Positions 8,426 through 15,512 of a stretch of DNA of 23,232 bases are shown piece by piece. The stretch's first letter is position 1. The number at the start of each line of letters is the position of its first letter. The stretch lies in contig CANHYD010000003.1 in the NCBI GenBank assembly GCA_947464705.1, positions 1 to 23,232 on the forward strand, read 5' to 3'. This DNA is from Verrucomicrobiota bacterium (GTDB taxonomy: Bacteria; Verrucomicrobiota; Verrucomicrobiia; Limisphaerales; UBA9464). Under the pieces are notes generated by a model. The model had not been told where the DNA came from and did no database searches. It saw only the letters and a list, made by a program, of their open reading frames with translations. A program made the translations under genes and the position numbers.

Positions 8426-9475
8426 ATGAAGAGCAATCCCGTCTCCAAGCGCTCCGGTATTCTTGCTGGTGGCAACTGGATCATCGACCGAGTCAAGATT
8501 GTCGATGCCTACCCTGGGCTCGAGCAACTGGCCAACATCAAGAGCCAACACCAAGGCACTGGAGGTTCCCCCTACAATGTGCTGCTGGATCTGGCCAAGT
8601 TGGGGGTCGAGTTTCCGCTTCTGGGCGCTGGCCTGGTCGGGAAAGATGCCATGGGTGCCTCCATCCAAGAAGACTGTGCCAAGCACAAGATCGACACCAA
8701 GTACCTGAAGGCGACTGCGGAGGCTGAAACGAGCTATACCGACGTCTTCACCGTTCAATCCAACGGCAAGCGCACCTTTTTCCACTACCGCGGTGCCAAT
8801 GCACTGTGGGACGGCAAGGATCTGGATTTTTCCAAGGTCAAGGCGCGCATCTTCCACTTGGGCTATCTGTTGCTGCTCGACAAGATGGATGTCGTCTCCA
8901 AGGACGGCACCACGGCTGCCGCCAAGCTGTTGGCGGCCGCACAGGCTGCTGGTCTGAAGACCAGCATCGACGTGGTCAGTGAAACGGGCGACCGCTTCAA
9001 GACTGTGGTGACGCCGGCTCTCAAGCATTGCGACTACGCCATCATCAATGAATATGAGGCGGGCATGGTGACCGGATTCCGCATCCGCAAGGAAGGTGTT
9101 CTGGACACGGTTTCTTTGCGCCATGCGGCCGGGGCCATCCTACAGTTCGGCGTCAAGGAACTGGTCGTGATTCATTTCCCGGAGGGGTGCTTTGCCCGTA
9201 CCCGGGACGGCAAGGACCACTGGCAGCCGTCCCTCAAGGTTCCGGCCAAGGCCATCGCGGGTTCTGCCGGCGCTGGCGATGCGTTCGCCGCCGGTGTGCT
9301 TCTGGGGCTCCATGAGGGTTGGGATCTCCAAAAGTCGTTGCTGACGGGTGTGTGTGCGGCGGCGGCGTCTTTGTCGGACCCGACTTGCACCGGGGGTATG
9401 AAACCTTTGGCCCAAGTCGAGGCTCTGAAGAAGAAGTACGGTGTGCGTCCGCCCCTGGAACCGGGCGAGGATTGA
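8426..9475 (+). CDS. PfkB/ribokinase-family carbohydrate kinase
   Basis: The protein has 349 residues, close to the usual 300-350 for the PfkB family. The family phosphorylates sugars or nucleosides with ATP in the cytoplasm. Visible motifs are the substrate-side glycine motif GTGGSPYNVLLDLAKLG (44-60), a GLVGKDAMG segment (69-77), and the C-terminal signature AGSAGAGDAFAAGVLLGL, in which D285 is the expected catalytic base. The Asp usually found six residues before the catalytic Asp (DTxGAGD) is replaced by Gly279. The substrate cannot be read from sequence; a fructokinase or ribokinase type is possible. The ATG at 8426 has no Shine-Dalgarno sequence but starts just before the first conserved beta strand (GILAGGNWIIDRVK). 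The gene is monocistronic and ends before a strong terminator. Confidence 0.9.
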   Translation: MKSNPVSKRSGILAGGNWIIDRVKIVDAYPGLEQLANIKSQHQGTGGSPYNVLLDLAKLGVEFPLLGAGLVGKDAMGASIQEDCAKHKIDTKYLKATAEAETSYTDVFTVQSNGKRTFFHYRGANALWDGKDLDFSKVKARIFHLGYLLLLDKMDVVSKDGTTAAAKLLAAAQAAGLKTSIDVVSETGDRFKTVVTPALKHCDYAIINEYEAGMVTGFRIRKEGVLDTVSLRHAAGAILQFGVKELVVIHFPEGCFARTRDGKDHWQPSLKVPAKAIAGSAGAGDAFAAGVLLGLHEGWDLQKSLLTGVCAAAASLSDPTCTGGMKPLAQVEALKKKYGVRPPLEPGED

Positions 9476-9481
9476 TCGGTC

Positions 9482-9512
9482 GGTTATCGATTCGATGGGT
9501 TGTCGATTCGAT
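9482..9512. repeat. two near-identical 15-nt direct repeats after the kinase stop
   Basis: GGTTATCGATTCGAT (9482-9496) is followed by GGTTGTCGATTCGAT (9498-9512), a 16-nt period with one mismatch. Each copy contains the near-palindrome TCGATTCGA. The pair begins 7 nt after the TGA of the kinase gene and before the terminator hairpin. Its role is unknown; it may be a simple slippage product. Confidence 0.7.
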
Positions 9513-9520
9513 AGATTCTA

Positions 9521-9560
9521 AAAACACGAAGGCCGCAGGGATTCCTGCGGCCTTGTTCGT
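9521..9560. terminator. bidirectional intrinsic terminator
   Basis: A perfect 9-bp stem GGCCGCAGG (9531-9539) / CCTGCGGCC (9544-9552) closes a 4-nt loop. On the plus strand it is followed by TTGTTCGTTGTT. On the minus strand it is followed by TTCGTGTTTTTA, from the A-rich stretch at 9520-9530. It lies between the convergent kinase and DUF1080 genes and should serve both. Confidence 0.88.
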
Positions 9561-9605
9561 TGTTGGTGCGCCCGGTAAGGCGCACTCGATAACTTCGCTC
9601 CGGGC

Positions 9606-10229
9606 TCAGGGCAGCTCTTCGATGGAGAGATCCTTGAATTGGACCCGAGTCTTTCCATCTCCGTGGATTTGCACGGCCAGTTTGCCATGGGGCACCACCT
9701 TGGGATCTTTTTCGGAGTAGTCCACGGTCTGGACACCGTTAATCTTCAGGATGACGCGATTTCCAGTGGCTCGGATCTCATAGTGATTCCACTGAGCGGT
9801 TTTGACGGCCTTCCGGACGGTCTCGGGATCGGGCTTAGCGAGGATGGTGTTCCGCCGGGACTCGTCATAGAGCGCGCCATACCAACCCTCGCCGATGTCG
9901 GCCTGGTATCCGACCATCTCGTGGTGGTTGGGGATGCGTTCGCTGCGGATCTGGACTCCGGAATTCACGAACCCTTCGGTGCCCTCGATCTTAAACTGCA
10001 GGCGCAGGACGAAGTTGGTGTAGCTGCGGGTGGTGGCCAGAAACTCGTTTCGCAGGGCACGCTGGTCCACGCTGCCCGCCGTGATGGCGCCCTCTTGGAC
10101 CGACCAGATCTTCGGGTCGCCTTCCCAGCCATGGAGAGTCTTTCCATCGAAGAGTGATTTGGCTTCTCCGGCCCACATCGGGAGTGCAAGCAGGGCCATG
10201 GCGACGACACGGATTGGCAGGGGATTCAT
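9606..10229 (-). CDS. DUF1080 (3-keto-disaccharide hydrolase domain) exported protein
   Basis: From the ATG at 10229 the protein has 207 residues. It has a signal peptide of about 20 residues (NPLPIRVVAMALLALPMWAGEA) and then one DUF1080 domain. Family features are SLFDGKTLHGWEG near the mature N-terminus, NSGVQIRSERIP in the middle, and WNHYEIRATGNRVILKINGVQTVDY near the end. DUF1080 is a concanavalin-like beta-sandwich, now often annotated as 3-keto-disaccharide hydrolase, and is common in secreted proteins of Verrucomicrobiota and Planctomycetota. Hydrolysis of an oxidised sugar in the periplasm is the family-based guess. Alternative starts are an ATG at 10250 and a GTG at 10283; both only add residues before the signal peptide, and none of the three has a clear ribosome-binding site. 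Confidence 0.87.
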   Translation of the reverse strand: MNPLPIRVVAMALLALPMWAGEAKSLFDGKTLHGWEGDPKIWSVQEGAITAGSVDQRALRNEFLATTRSYTNFVLRLQFKIEGTEGFVNSGVQIRSERIPNHHEMVGYQADIGEGWYGALYDESRRNTILAKPDPETVRKAVKTAQWNHYEIRATGNRVILKINGVQTVDYSEKDPKVVPHGKLAVQIHGDGKTRVQFKDLSIEELP

Positions 10230-10264
10230 GCTGGGAGTCTGCGGATCCATTTCGGGCGAGTCCA

Positions 10265-10293
10265 GCACCGGGGAACGTGGCACCGGGGAACGT
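10265..10293. repeat. 15-bp tandem duplication upstream of the DUF1080 gene
   Basis: GCACCGGGGAACGT occurs at 10265-10278 and again at 10280-10293, a 15-bp period. It sits 36 bp upstream of the chosen DUF1080 start, in the gap between coaD and DUF1080. The role is not known. Confidence 0.75.
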
Positions 10294-10417
10294 CGCTATA
10301 CCAATGTTGACCGTGGCCGGACCCGCGTGCTGGCTAAAAGACTCGATCTCATGGATCTCTGGGGGGCCAAAATGGAAACCTGGCCTCGCCGTGGAGTGCT
10401 TCTTAGGAAACGAGCTG

Positions 10418-10439
10418 GAGCGAATCCACGGGATCGCTC
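10418..10439 (-). terminator. weak hairpin downstream of coaD
   Basis: On the minus strand GAGCGATCC (10439-10431) can pair with GGATTCGCTC (10427-10418), with one bulged base and a 3-nt loop. It starts about 32 nt after the coaD stop. No T-run follows, so it is at best a weak terminator or an mRNA 3'-end structure. Confidence 0.25.
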
Positions 10440-10470
10440 GTGGTGCCCACGCCATCACGTTACTCCCCGC

Positions 10471-10959
10471 TCAATCGTTGGCGGTCTTCAGTTTTGCTCG
10501 GAGCGCCTCGACAACTTCGGTGGGCACGAACGGCGAGACGTCGCCTTTGAGGCGGGCCACCTCTTTGACCAAGCGCGAACTGAGGAAGGAATAGGAATCC
10601 TTGGGCATCAGGAAAACAGTTTCCACGTTCTCGTTGAGTTTGCGGTTCATCAGGGCCAGCTGGAATTCGAATTCAAAGTCGCTGACGGCCCGCAAACCGC
10701 GGACGACCGCACAGGCTTTGTGGTGAATGACGTAGTCCACCAAAAGTCCCTCAAAGGTTTCCACAACCACGTTGCCCAGATTCGAGACGGCCGAGAGAGC
10801 CATTCGCTTCCGTTCCTCGAGGCTGAAGAGCGGGTGTTTGCCTTCGTTGTGTGCCACGGCGAGGATGACGCGATCGAACATTTTGGCGGCACGCTGGACC
10901 ACGTCGAGGTGGCCGTTGGTGATTGGATCGAAGCTCCCGGGATACACGACGGTTCGCAT
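10471..10959 (-). CDS. coaD: phosphopantetheine adenylyltransferase
   Basis: The 162-residue protein matches the usual length of bacterial CoaD. It transfers an adenylyl group from ATP to 4'-phosphopantetheine, giving dephospho-CoA, the penultimate step of coenzyme A synthesis in the cytoplasm. Visible motifs are YPGSFDPITNGHLDV at 6-20 with the nucleotidyltransferase T/HxGH signature as T14-N-G-H17, then VVRGLRAVSDFEFEFQLALMNRKL, the substrate-binding region, and MPKDSYSFLSSRLVKEVARL, equivalent to the C-terminal ISSTxVRE motif. The ATG at 10959 begins the first beta strand directly; no Shine-Dalgarno sequence precedes it. The gene is divergent from the DUF21/CBS operon, and its 3' end faces the DUF1080 gene on the same strand after a 241-bp gap. 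Confidence 0.97.
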   Translation of the reverse strand: MRTVVYPGSFDPITNGHLDVVQRAAKMFDRVILAVAHNEGKHPLFSLEERKRMALSAVSNLGNVVVETFEGLLVDYVIHHKACAVVRGLRAVSDFEFEFQLALMNRKLNENVETVFLMPKDSYSFLSSRLVKEVARLKGDVSPFVPTEVVEALRAKLKTAND

Positions 10960-11066
10960 CCGAGAAGGTTAGGGGTTCTTAGCGACAAATGGAAGGTGCC
11001 CCCCTGCCAAGTCTTCAGTCTTTCCCAGGAAAGTCTTCCCGGCTCGGTGGTGTCTGGGATTGAATC

Positions 11067-12341
11067 TTGAGGAGCTTTGAGCGTCGATGGGAGCTGTTGG
11101 TTCCACTGCCCACAACACCGATGCTCGTTCTCCTGATCCTGGTAGCAGCGAGTTTCTTCTTTGCACTCGCCGAATCGGCCTTGTTTTCCCTGGGGTCATG
11201 GCGGGCGCGTCGTCTGGTCGAATCCGGTCGCCGGGGCAGCGAACGGGTCGGGAACCTTCTGGCGCACCCGGCCGATGTCCTCGCAGCGATCGCTCTGGGC
11301 AATACGCTCTCCAACTCGCTCTTGGTGGCCTTGACCGTGGGCGGTGGGCTGGCCCTCGATCCGGGGATTCCCGGGGTCTGGTGGGCGGCGTTGGGCCTCC
11401 TCCTCTTGTTGCTGACGTGCGAGGTCACTCCCAAGGCGTTGGGCGTCCGGAGCCCGGAGACCTGGGCATTGAGAGTCGCTGAACCCCTGTGGCTGTTTGT
11501 TAGTCTTACCCGGCCGGTGCGTAAAATTGCTCAAGCTTGGGTGGATGGCGTCGTGGAGCGCTTGGTGCCCAAGTCCGCCAAGGTCCAGACTGGTGTGTCC
11601 GACGATGAGTACGCCGATCTGATTGAATTGGCCCATCAGCAGGGAACGCTGGGTGCTGGAGAGAAGGAGATTCTGCTTCAGGTGCTTTCACTCGATCAAC
11701 GGACCGCTCGGGATGTGATGCAACCGCGGGCCCGGATGGTGCTGCTGAGCGATGACCTGCCCATGGACCAGATGGTGGCGGAAGCGCGGAAATCGGGGCA
11801 TCACTGGATCCCTCTTTACGACGAATCGCCCGACAATGTGGTCGGTGTTCTGAACACTCGGACCCTCTTGCTCGATTCCGATACCGACCTTTTCATGGCG
11901 ATGGAGTTTCCGTCGTTCGTGCCGGAGAGCATGAATTTGCTGAAGCTCTTCGAATCCATGCAACGGCAGCACCGGGGTGTTGCGATCGTGCTCGACGAGT
12001 ATGGGAGTACCGCAGGCCTGCTGACCTTGCAGGACATTCTGGTATCGGTCGTCGGTCCCATTCGTCGGGAAGGGGAGGCTCAAGGCTTTGTCTTCGAGTG
12101 CCTTGCGCCCGGACGCTGGAGGGTCAATGGCGCCATGCGCCTCGACGATTTCCGGCGTGAGTATCCGGCGCTGAATCCTCCCGATGACCTCGAGACCATG
12201 GCCGGGTTGGTGCTGTGGTTGGCGGATGTCGTGCCCACCGTGGGCGAGGTGTTCCGGCATCAGGGGCTCCGGATCACCGTGAAGCAAGCCGACGAGCGAC
12301 GCATCCGGGAACTGCTTGTGGAGACGGAGGCCGCGCTGTGA
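11067..12341 (+). CDS. DUF21/CBS/CorC_HlyC membrane protein, paralogue 1
   Basis: From the TTG at 11067 the protein has 424 residues. An ATG at 11121 would remove 18 residues and start at MLVLLILVAASFFFALAE, directly at the first membrane helix; neither has a good ribosome-binding site, so the start is uncertain. A DUF21 transmembrane domain (about 19-150) contains ALAESALFSL and the conserved EVTPKALG at 119-126. A CBS pair spans about 217-335 (RDVMQPRARMV, VLDEYGSTAGLLTLQDILVSVVG), and a CorC_HlyC transporter-associated domain spans about 350-424. The family includes CNNM and CorB/CorC proteins, tied to Mg2+/Co2+ efflux or resistance. First gene of a three-gene operon of paralogues; it overlaps the next gene as GTGA. 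Confidence 0.9.
   Translation: MRSFERRWELLVPLPTTPMLVLLILVAASFFFALAESALFSLGSWRARRLVESGRRGSERVGNLLAHPADVLAAIALGNTLSNSLLVALTVGGGLALDPGIPGVWWAALGLLLLLLTCEVTPKALGVRSPETWALRVAEPLWLFVSLTRPVRKIAQAWVDGVVERLVPKSAKVQTGVSDDEYADLIELAHQQGTLGAGEKEILLQVLSLDQRTARDVMQPRARMVLLSDDLPMDQMVAEARKSGHHWIPLYDESPDNVVGVLNTRTLLLDSDTDLFMAMEFPSFVPESMNLLKLFESMQRQHRGVAIVLDEYGSTAGLLTLQDILVSVVGPIRREGEAQGFVFECLAPGRWRVNGAMRLDDFRREYPALNPPDDLETMAGLVLWLADVVPTVGEVFRHQGLRITVKQADERRIRELLVETEAAL
12326..12330 (+). promoter_or_regulatory. Shine-Dalgarno GGAGG of DUF21/CBS paralogue 2
   Basis: GGAGG lies 7 nt before the GTG at 12338. It decides the start of the second paralogue, whose frame is open further upstream. Confidence 0.8.
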
Positions 12342-13327
12342 GCCACGAGTGGATGCACTGGATTTCAGTGACCGGTTGGCTGTTGTTGTCCTTCTTCCTC
12401 TCGGGCATGGAAGCCGGGGTGTTTGCCCTGAGTCGGCTCCGAGTCCGACAACGGGCGCGGGCCGGCAGTGGGAACGCCCGTCGCCTGCTCGCCTACATGG
12501 ATCGTCCGGAAGATTTTTTATGGACCATTCTCGTGGGCAACACGGTGGCCAATTTCGCGGCCGTGGCACTGATCTGGCAGGATCTCCAGGGGTGGGCTAA
12601 GGGGCGCGAGTGGGCAGTGTGGGCGATGCTGCTGGCCATCGGGCTGGCTATTTACCTGGTCTGTGAATTGTTGCCCAAGCGCCTGTTCCAACGCATGCCC
12701 AACCGGCTCTGCCTGTTGCTGCTGCCGGTGTTTGCCGCCATCCATTGGATGCTGTCGCCAGCCGTATTCCTGGTCGCCCGATTCGCTCAGGCGTTGCTCT
12801 GGGTGACCGGGGACCGAGCGCTCAGCAGTCGCCTGTTCGCCAATCGGGATGAGTTGAAGGCCTTGATCCAATCGAGCACTGGTGAGTTGTCCAAGACGGA
12901 ACGCTCACTCATCAACCGCGTGATCGACGCTCAGAATCTGACACTGTCGCGTGTGGCCAAGCCCTTGGATTCAGTTCAGACCATCACGGCCACGGCCACT
13001 CTGGAAGAGATCCAGGACTTGTGTCGCCGCGAAGGGCGGACGCGTATGCCGGTGTGGAGCGGTCGAGGTCCAGGTCGCCGGATCGAGGGCATCGTTAGCC
13101 TCAAGGATGTGCTGTATTCTGAGCCGGATGGCCAACGCAAGACGGCACGGGATTGGTTGCGACCGGCCCTCTTTCTGGAGGATTCGCTCCGCATCGAGGA
13201 AGCCCTTCGAGCCTTTCAGCGGTCCGGAGAACATCTGGCCATCGTCCGTGGACCCGGTGGGGTCGAGGTGGGCATCGTGACGCTGTCGGATGTCCTCGGA
13301 GCTTTGTTCCTGGAGGTGCAATCGTGA
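12338..13327 (+). CDS. DUF21/CBS membrane protein without CorC_HlyC domain, paralogue 2
   Basis: The protein has 329 residues from a GTG that overlaps the upstream TGA (GTGA, 12338-12341) behind a GGAGG. DUF21 spans about 5-155: a first helix (WISVTGWLLLSFFLSGMEAG), then ILVGNTVANFAAVALIW, then an AMLLAIGLAIYLVCELLPKRLF segment corresponding to the conserved E-x-x-PK site, then further hydrophobic segments. A divergent CBS pair follows at about 205-325. The usual R-D-V/I-M-x-P-R motif at the CBS entry reads LSRVAKPLDS instead, and the protein ends straight after VTLSDVLGALFLEVQS, so the C-terminal CorC_HlyC domain of both neighbours is absent. It is about 100 residues shorter than its paralogues. 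A partner subunit in a mixed complex is possible; this is inference. It overlaps paralogue 3 by 4 nt. Confidence 0.9.
   Translation: MSHEWMHWISVTGWLLLSFFLSGMEAGVFALSRLRVRQRARAGSGNARRLLAYMDRPEDFLWTILVGNTVANFAAVALIWQDLQGWAKGREWAVWAMLLAIGLAIYLVCELLPKRLFQRMPNRLCLLLLPVFAAIHWMLSPAVFLVARFAQALLWVTGDRALSSRLFANRDELKALIQSSTGELSKTERSLINRVIDAQNLTLSRVAKPLDSVQTITATATLEEIQDLCRREGRTRMPVWSGRGPGRRIEGIVSLKDVLYSEPDGQRKTARDWLRPALFLEDSLRIEEALRAFQRSGEHLAIVRGPGGVEVGIVTLSDVLGALFLEVQS
13312..13316 (+). promoter_or_regulatory. Shine-Dalgarno GGAGG of DUF21/CBS paralogue 3
   Basis: GGAGG lies 7 nt before the GTG at 13324, the same geometry as at paralogue 2. It supports the GTG start over the longer open frame that begins at 13153. 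Confidence 0.85.
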
Positions 13328-14661
13328 GTGAATCCTCTTCGGTCCTCGAAGTGGTGGGCAAGCTGTCGCTGGCATTGTCGCTGGTGGCATTCAACGGGTT
13401 TTTCGTCGCGGCCGAATTCGCCCTGGTGAAGGTGCGGGATACCCAGTTGGAAGGGTATATCCAGCGACGCCATCGGCGGGCAGGGATGGTTCGCCATATT
13501 CTGGCCCACCTCGATGGGTATTTGAGCGCCTGCCAGTTGGGCATCACTCTGGCCAGCCTCGCCTTGGGGTGGGTGGCCGAGCCGGTCTTTGCCGCGCTCC
13601 TGGAACCGGTGTTCGGTTGGTTTCAGATCGAGTCCGCCCAATTGCGTCACGTGCTCTCGGCCTCGGTGGGCATCATGGCGGTGACCTTTTTCCATGTCGT
13701 CGTGGGAGAGCAGGCTCCGAAATTCATCGCCATCAAACGCCCGCTGCCATCCTCGCTTTGGGTGGCCTATCCGCTTCACTGGTTCTACGTGGTGACCTAT
13801 CCGTTGATCTGGGTCCTGAACTGGACGTCGCTCTGGGTGTTGCAACGGTTGGGCATTGAGTCTTCGGGGCATGGTGAGGTTCATTCGGAGGAGGAGCTTC
13901 GATTGATGTTGGGGTCCACGCTGGCCGCCGGCGGGAGTTCGGTCTTGGCCCGTGAAATCGTTCAGAACTCGCTCGACCTAGGAAGACGGCGGGTGCGTGA
14001 AGTGATGCGGCCGCGGCGAGAGATCGTGGCCTTGGACATGCGTCGCCCCATCGCCGAGTGCCTCCGCTTGGCTGACGAGACTCGGTATTCCCGGTTTCCC
14101 TTGAGCGAGGGAGGAGATCTCGACCGATTGGTCGGTGTGGTGCACGTCAAGGACATCTACCTGCGCCGGGGCGCTGGAGGGTTGGCGTCCAATCTGCAGT
14201 CCAGCTCCAAGCCGGTCATCTATGTCCCGGAGACGGCGCGCTTGGACCGGTTGCTGCAACTCTTTCTAGATCGCCGCCTTCATCTGGCGGTGGTGGTGGA
14301 CGAATACGGCAGCACCACGGGCATGGTCACTTTGGAGAACGTTTTAGAGGAACTGGTCGGCCAGATCCAAGACGAGTTCGACCAGGAGAAGCCGCGCATC
14401 GAAGTGCTGGGCGAGGGCCAATGGCGATTGGACGGGTCGCTGCCTCTCTTTGAACTCTCGGAGTTGGTCCACGAAACCGTGGAGGCCTCGGAGGTTCACA
14501 CGGTCGGTGGTTGGATGACCGAACAACTGGGCGGCTTTGCCAAGATCGGCGATTCGGTGCCTCTCGGGAGCCATCAACTGACGGTGTGCGAGTTGGATGG
14601 CATGCGGGCCTCGCGGGTCCTTTTGGTCCGCACCCGGAAGCCGGGCTCCGAAGATCACTGA
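13324..14661 (+). CDS. DUF21/CBS/CorC_HlyC membrane protein, paralogue 3
   Basis: The protein has 445 residues, from a GTG overlapping the previous TGA (13324-13327). DUF21 spans about 5-180: FNGFFVAAEFALVKVRDTQLE at 23-43, QLGITLASLALGWVAEPV, and the conserved VVVGEQAPKFIAIKRP at 126-140. A CBS pair covers about 225-345, entered by VREVMRPRREIVALD and ending VVVDEYGSTTGMVTLENVLEELVG. The CorC_HlyC domain (about 358-440) includes GQWRLDGSLPLFELSELV and VHTVGGWMTEQLG. This is the complete architecture of the CorC/YfjD/CNNM class, implicated in divalent-cation export and sometimes annotated as hemolysin-like; true hemolytic activity is not implied. Its last 7 bases overlap the end of the convergent membrane-protein gene. 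Confidence 0.93.
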   Translation: MSESSSVLEVVGKLSLALSLVAFNGFFVAAEFALVKVRDTQLEGYIQRRHRRAGMVRHILAHLDGYLSACQLGITLASLALGWVAEPVFAALLEPVFGWFQIESAQLRHVLSASVGIMAVTFFHVVVGEQAPKFIAIKRPLPSSLWVAYPLHWFYVVTYPLIWVLNWTSLWVLQRLGIESSGHGEVHSEEELRLMLGSTLAAGGSSVLAREIVQNSLDLGRRRVREVMRPRREIVALDMRRPIAECLRLADETRYSRFPLSEGGDLDRLVGVVHVKDIYLRRGAGGLASNLQSSSKPVIYVPETARLDRLLQLFLDRRLHLAVVVDEYGSTTGMVTLENVLEELVGQIQDEFDQEKPRIEVLGEGQWRLDGSLPLFELSELVHETVEASEVHTVGGWMTEQLGGFAKIGDSVPLGSHQLTVCELDGMRASRVLLVRTRKPGSEDH

Positions 14662-15377
14662 ATCGTGCGTCGGGCCGTGCGGACTGCCCGGTTCATTCCC
14701 AGGATCGCGGCGAGCCCCAGCATGCCCGCCAAGGCGGCCTCGACACGGTGTCCGGTGGCCGCTCCAGCGATGAGTTGAGTCAGGGTAAGACTCAGCCACA
14801 GGCCCGCGGGAAAGGGGTTGGGCAGCTCGGGCACGGGCTTTTTCACCAAAAGCCACACGCTGGCAGCCAAAAGAGCCACGCCAGTGCCCACCCACTGGAG
14901 CCCCAGGCCTGGTATTGAAATGGGAAGGCCGACGATTGACTGGGAGAGACCCACGGAGACTCCGGACAACAGGGTGGTTCCGACCAGAACTGCCACCCCA
15001 TAGCCGGAGCGACTGCGCCAGGGGCGGAGCAGGAAGCGCGTGAGCCCACGACTGGCCAGAAGGTGGCTGAACCAGATCAGGAGATTCAGCTGCAAGGCCG
15101 CCGGAGAACGGGCGCCCAGAAAGGTCGCCATAAGGCTGCCCACCAATGAAATCAACCCGGCGGCCGCGACGGTGTTCTGGGTGGGCAACCAGCGGTGGGT
15201 CTCCAGGGCGATCGCCACAGTGAATCCTCCCAAGAACCAACCCGCACCCCGAGAGAGCCCATCTCCGGTCGAGGCCCCGATCGCCACGAGGCCAATGACC
15301 ACCGTCCAACCCACAATCCTCCCCGCCCATCGCACAAAGGGTGGGATGGGTTTCAGGGGAGCTCCAGGTGTTGCCAT
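14655..15377 (-). CDS. polytopic membrane protein of unknown function
   Basis: From the ATG at 15377 the protein has 240 residues. It is strongly hydrophobic with about eight candidate membrane segments (about 20-36, 44-59, 68-88, 94-109, 125-147, 159-177, 189-206, 211-228), a basic loop FLLRPWRSRSGYG at 116-127, and an arginine-rich C-terminus. I do not recognise a family. The frame continues upstream to an ATG at 15458 that would add 27 residues including CPNC, and then far into the antisense of dapB and folK, which I regard as spurious. None of the candidate starts has a Shine-Dalgarno sequence. The hydrophobic pattern and the position in a dapB-divergent gap make it a credible gene. It may be lineage-specific. 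Confidence 0.7.
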   Translation of the reverse strand: MATPGAPLKPIPPFVRWAGRIVGWTVVIGLVAIGASTGDGLSRGAGWFLGGFTVAIALETHRWLPTQNTVAAAGLISLVGSLMATFLGARSPAALQLNLLIWFSHLLASRGLTRFLLRPWRSRSGYGVAVLVGTTLLSGVSVGLSQSIVGLPISIPGLGLQWVGTGVALLAASVWLLVKKPVPELPNPFPAGLWLSLTLTQLIAGAATGHRVEAALAGMLGLAAILGMNRAVRTARRTIQ

Positions 15378-15512
15378 GCAGTTCGGGCAGAGAACACCAG
15401 AACGCGGTTTCTGGCCACCGGAAGCGATCGTTCGTGTGTCTGAGCGATTCGGTATCATCGGTGAGCATCGGCTTTCTTGTTCGCCGGCAGACATCGCGGT
15501 AAGGTCCTGCTT

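Noticed and set aside
12215..12337. N-terminal extension of DUF21/CBS paralogue 2
   Set aside because: The extra residues lie inside the end of paralogue 1 and are low-complexity and charged. A GGAGG-spaced GTG at 12338 starts right before the first membrane helix.
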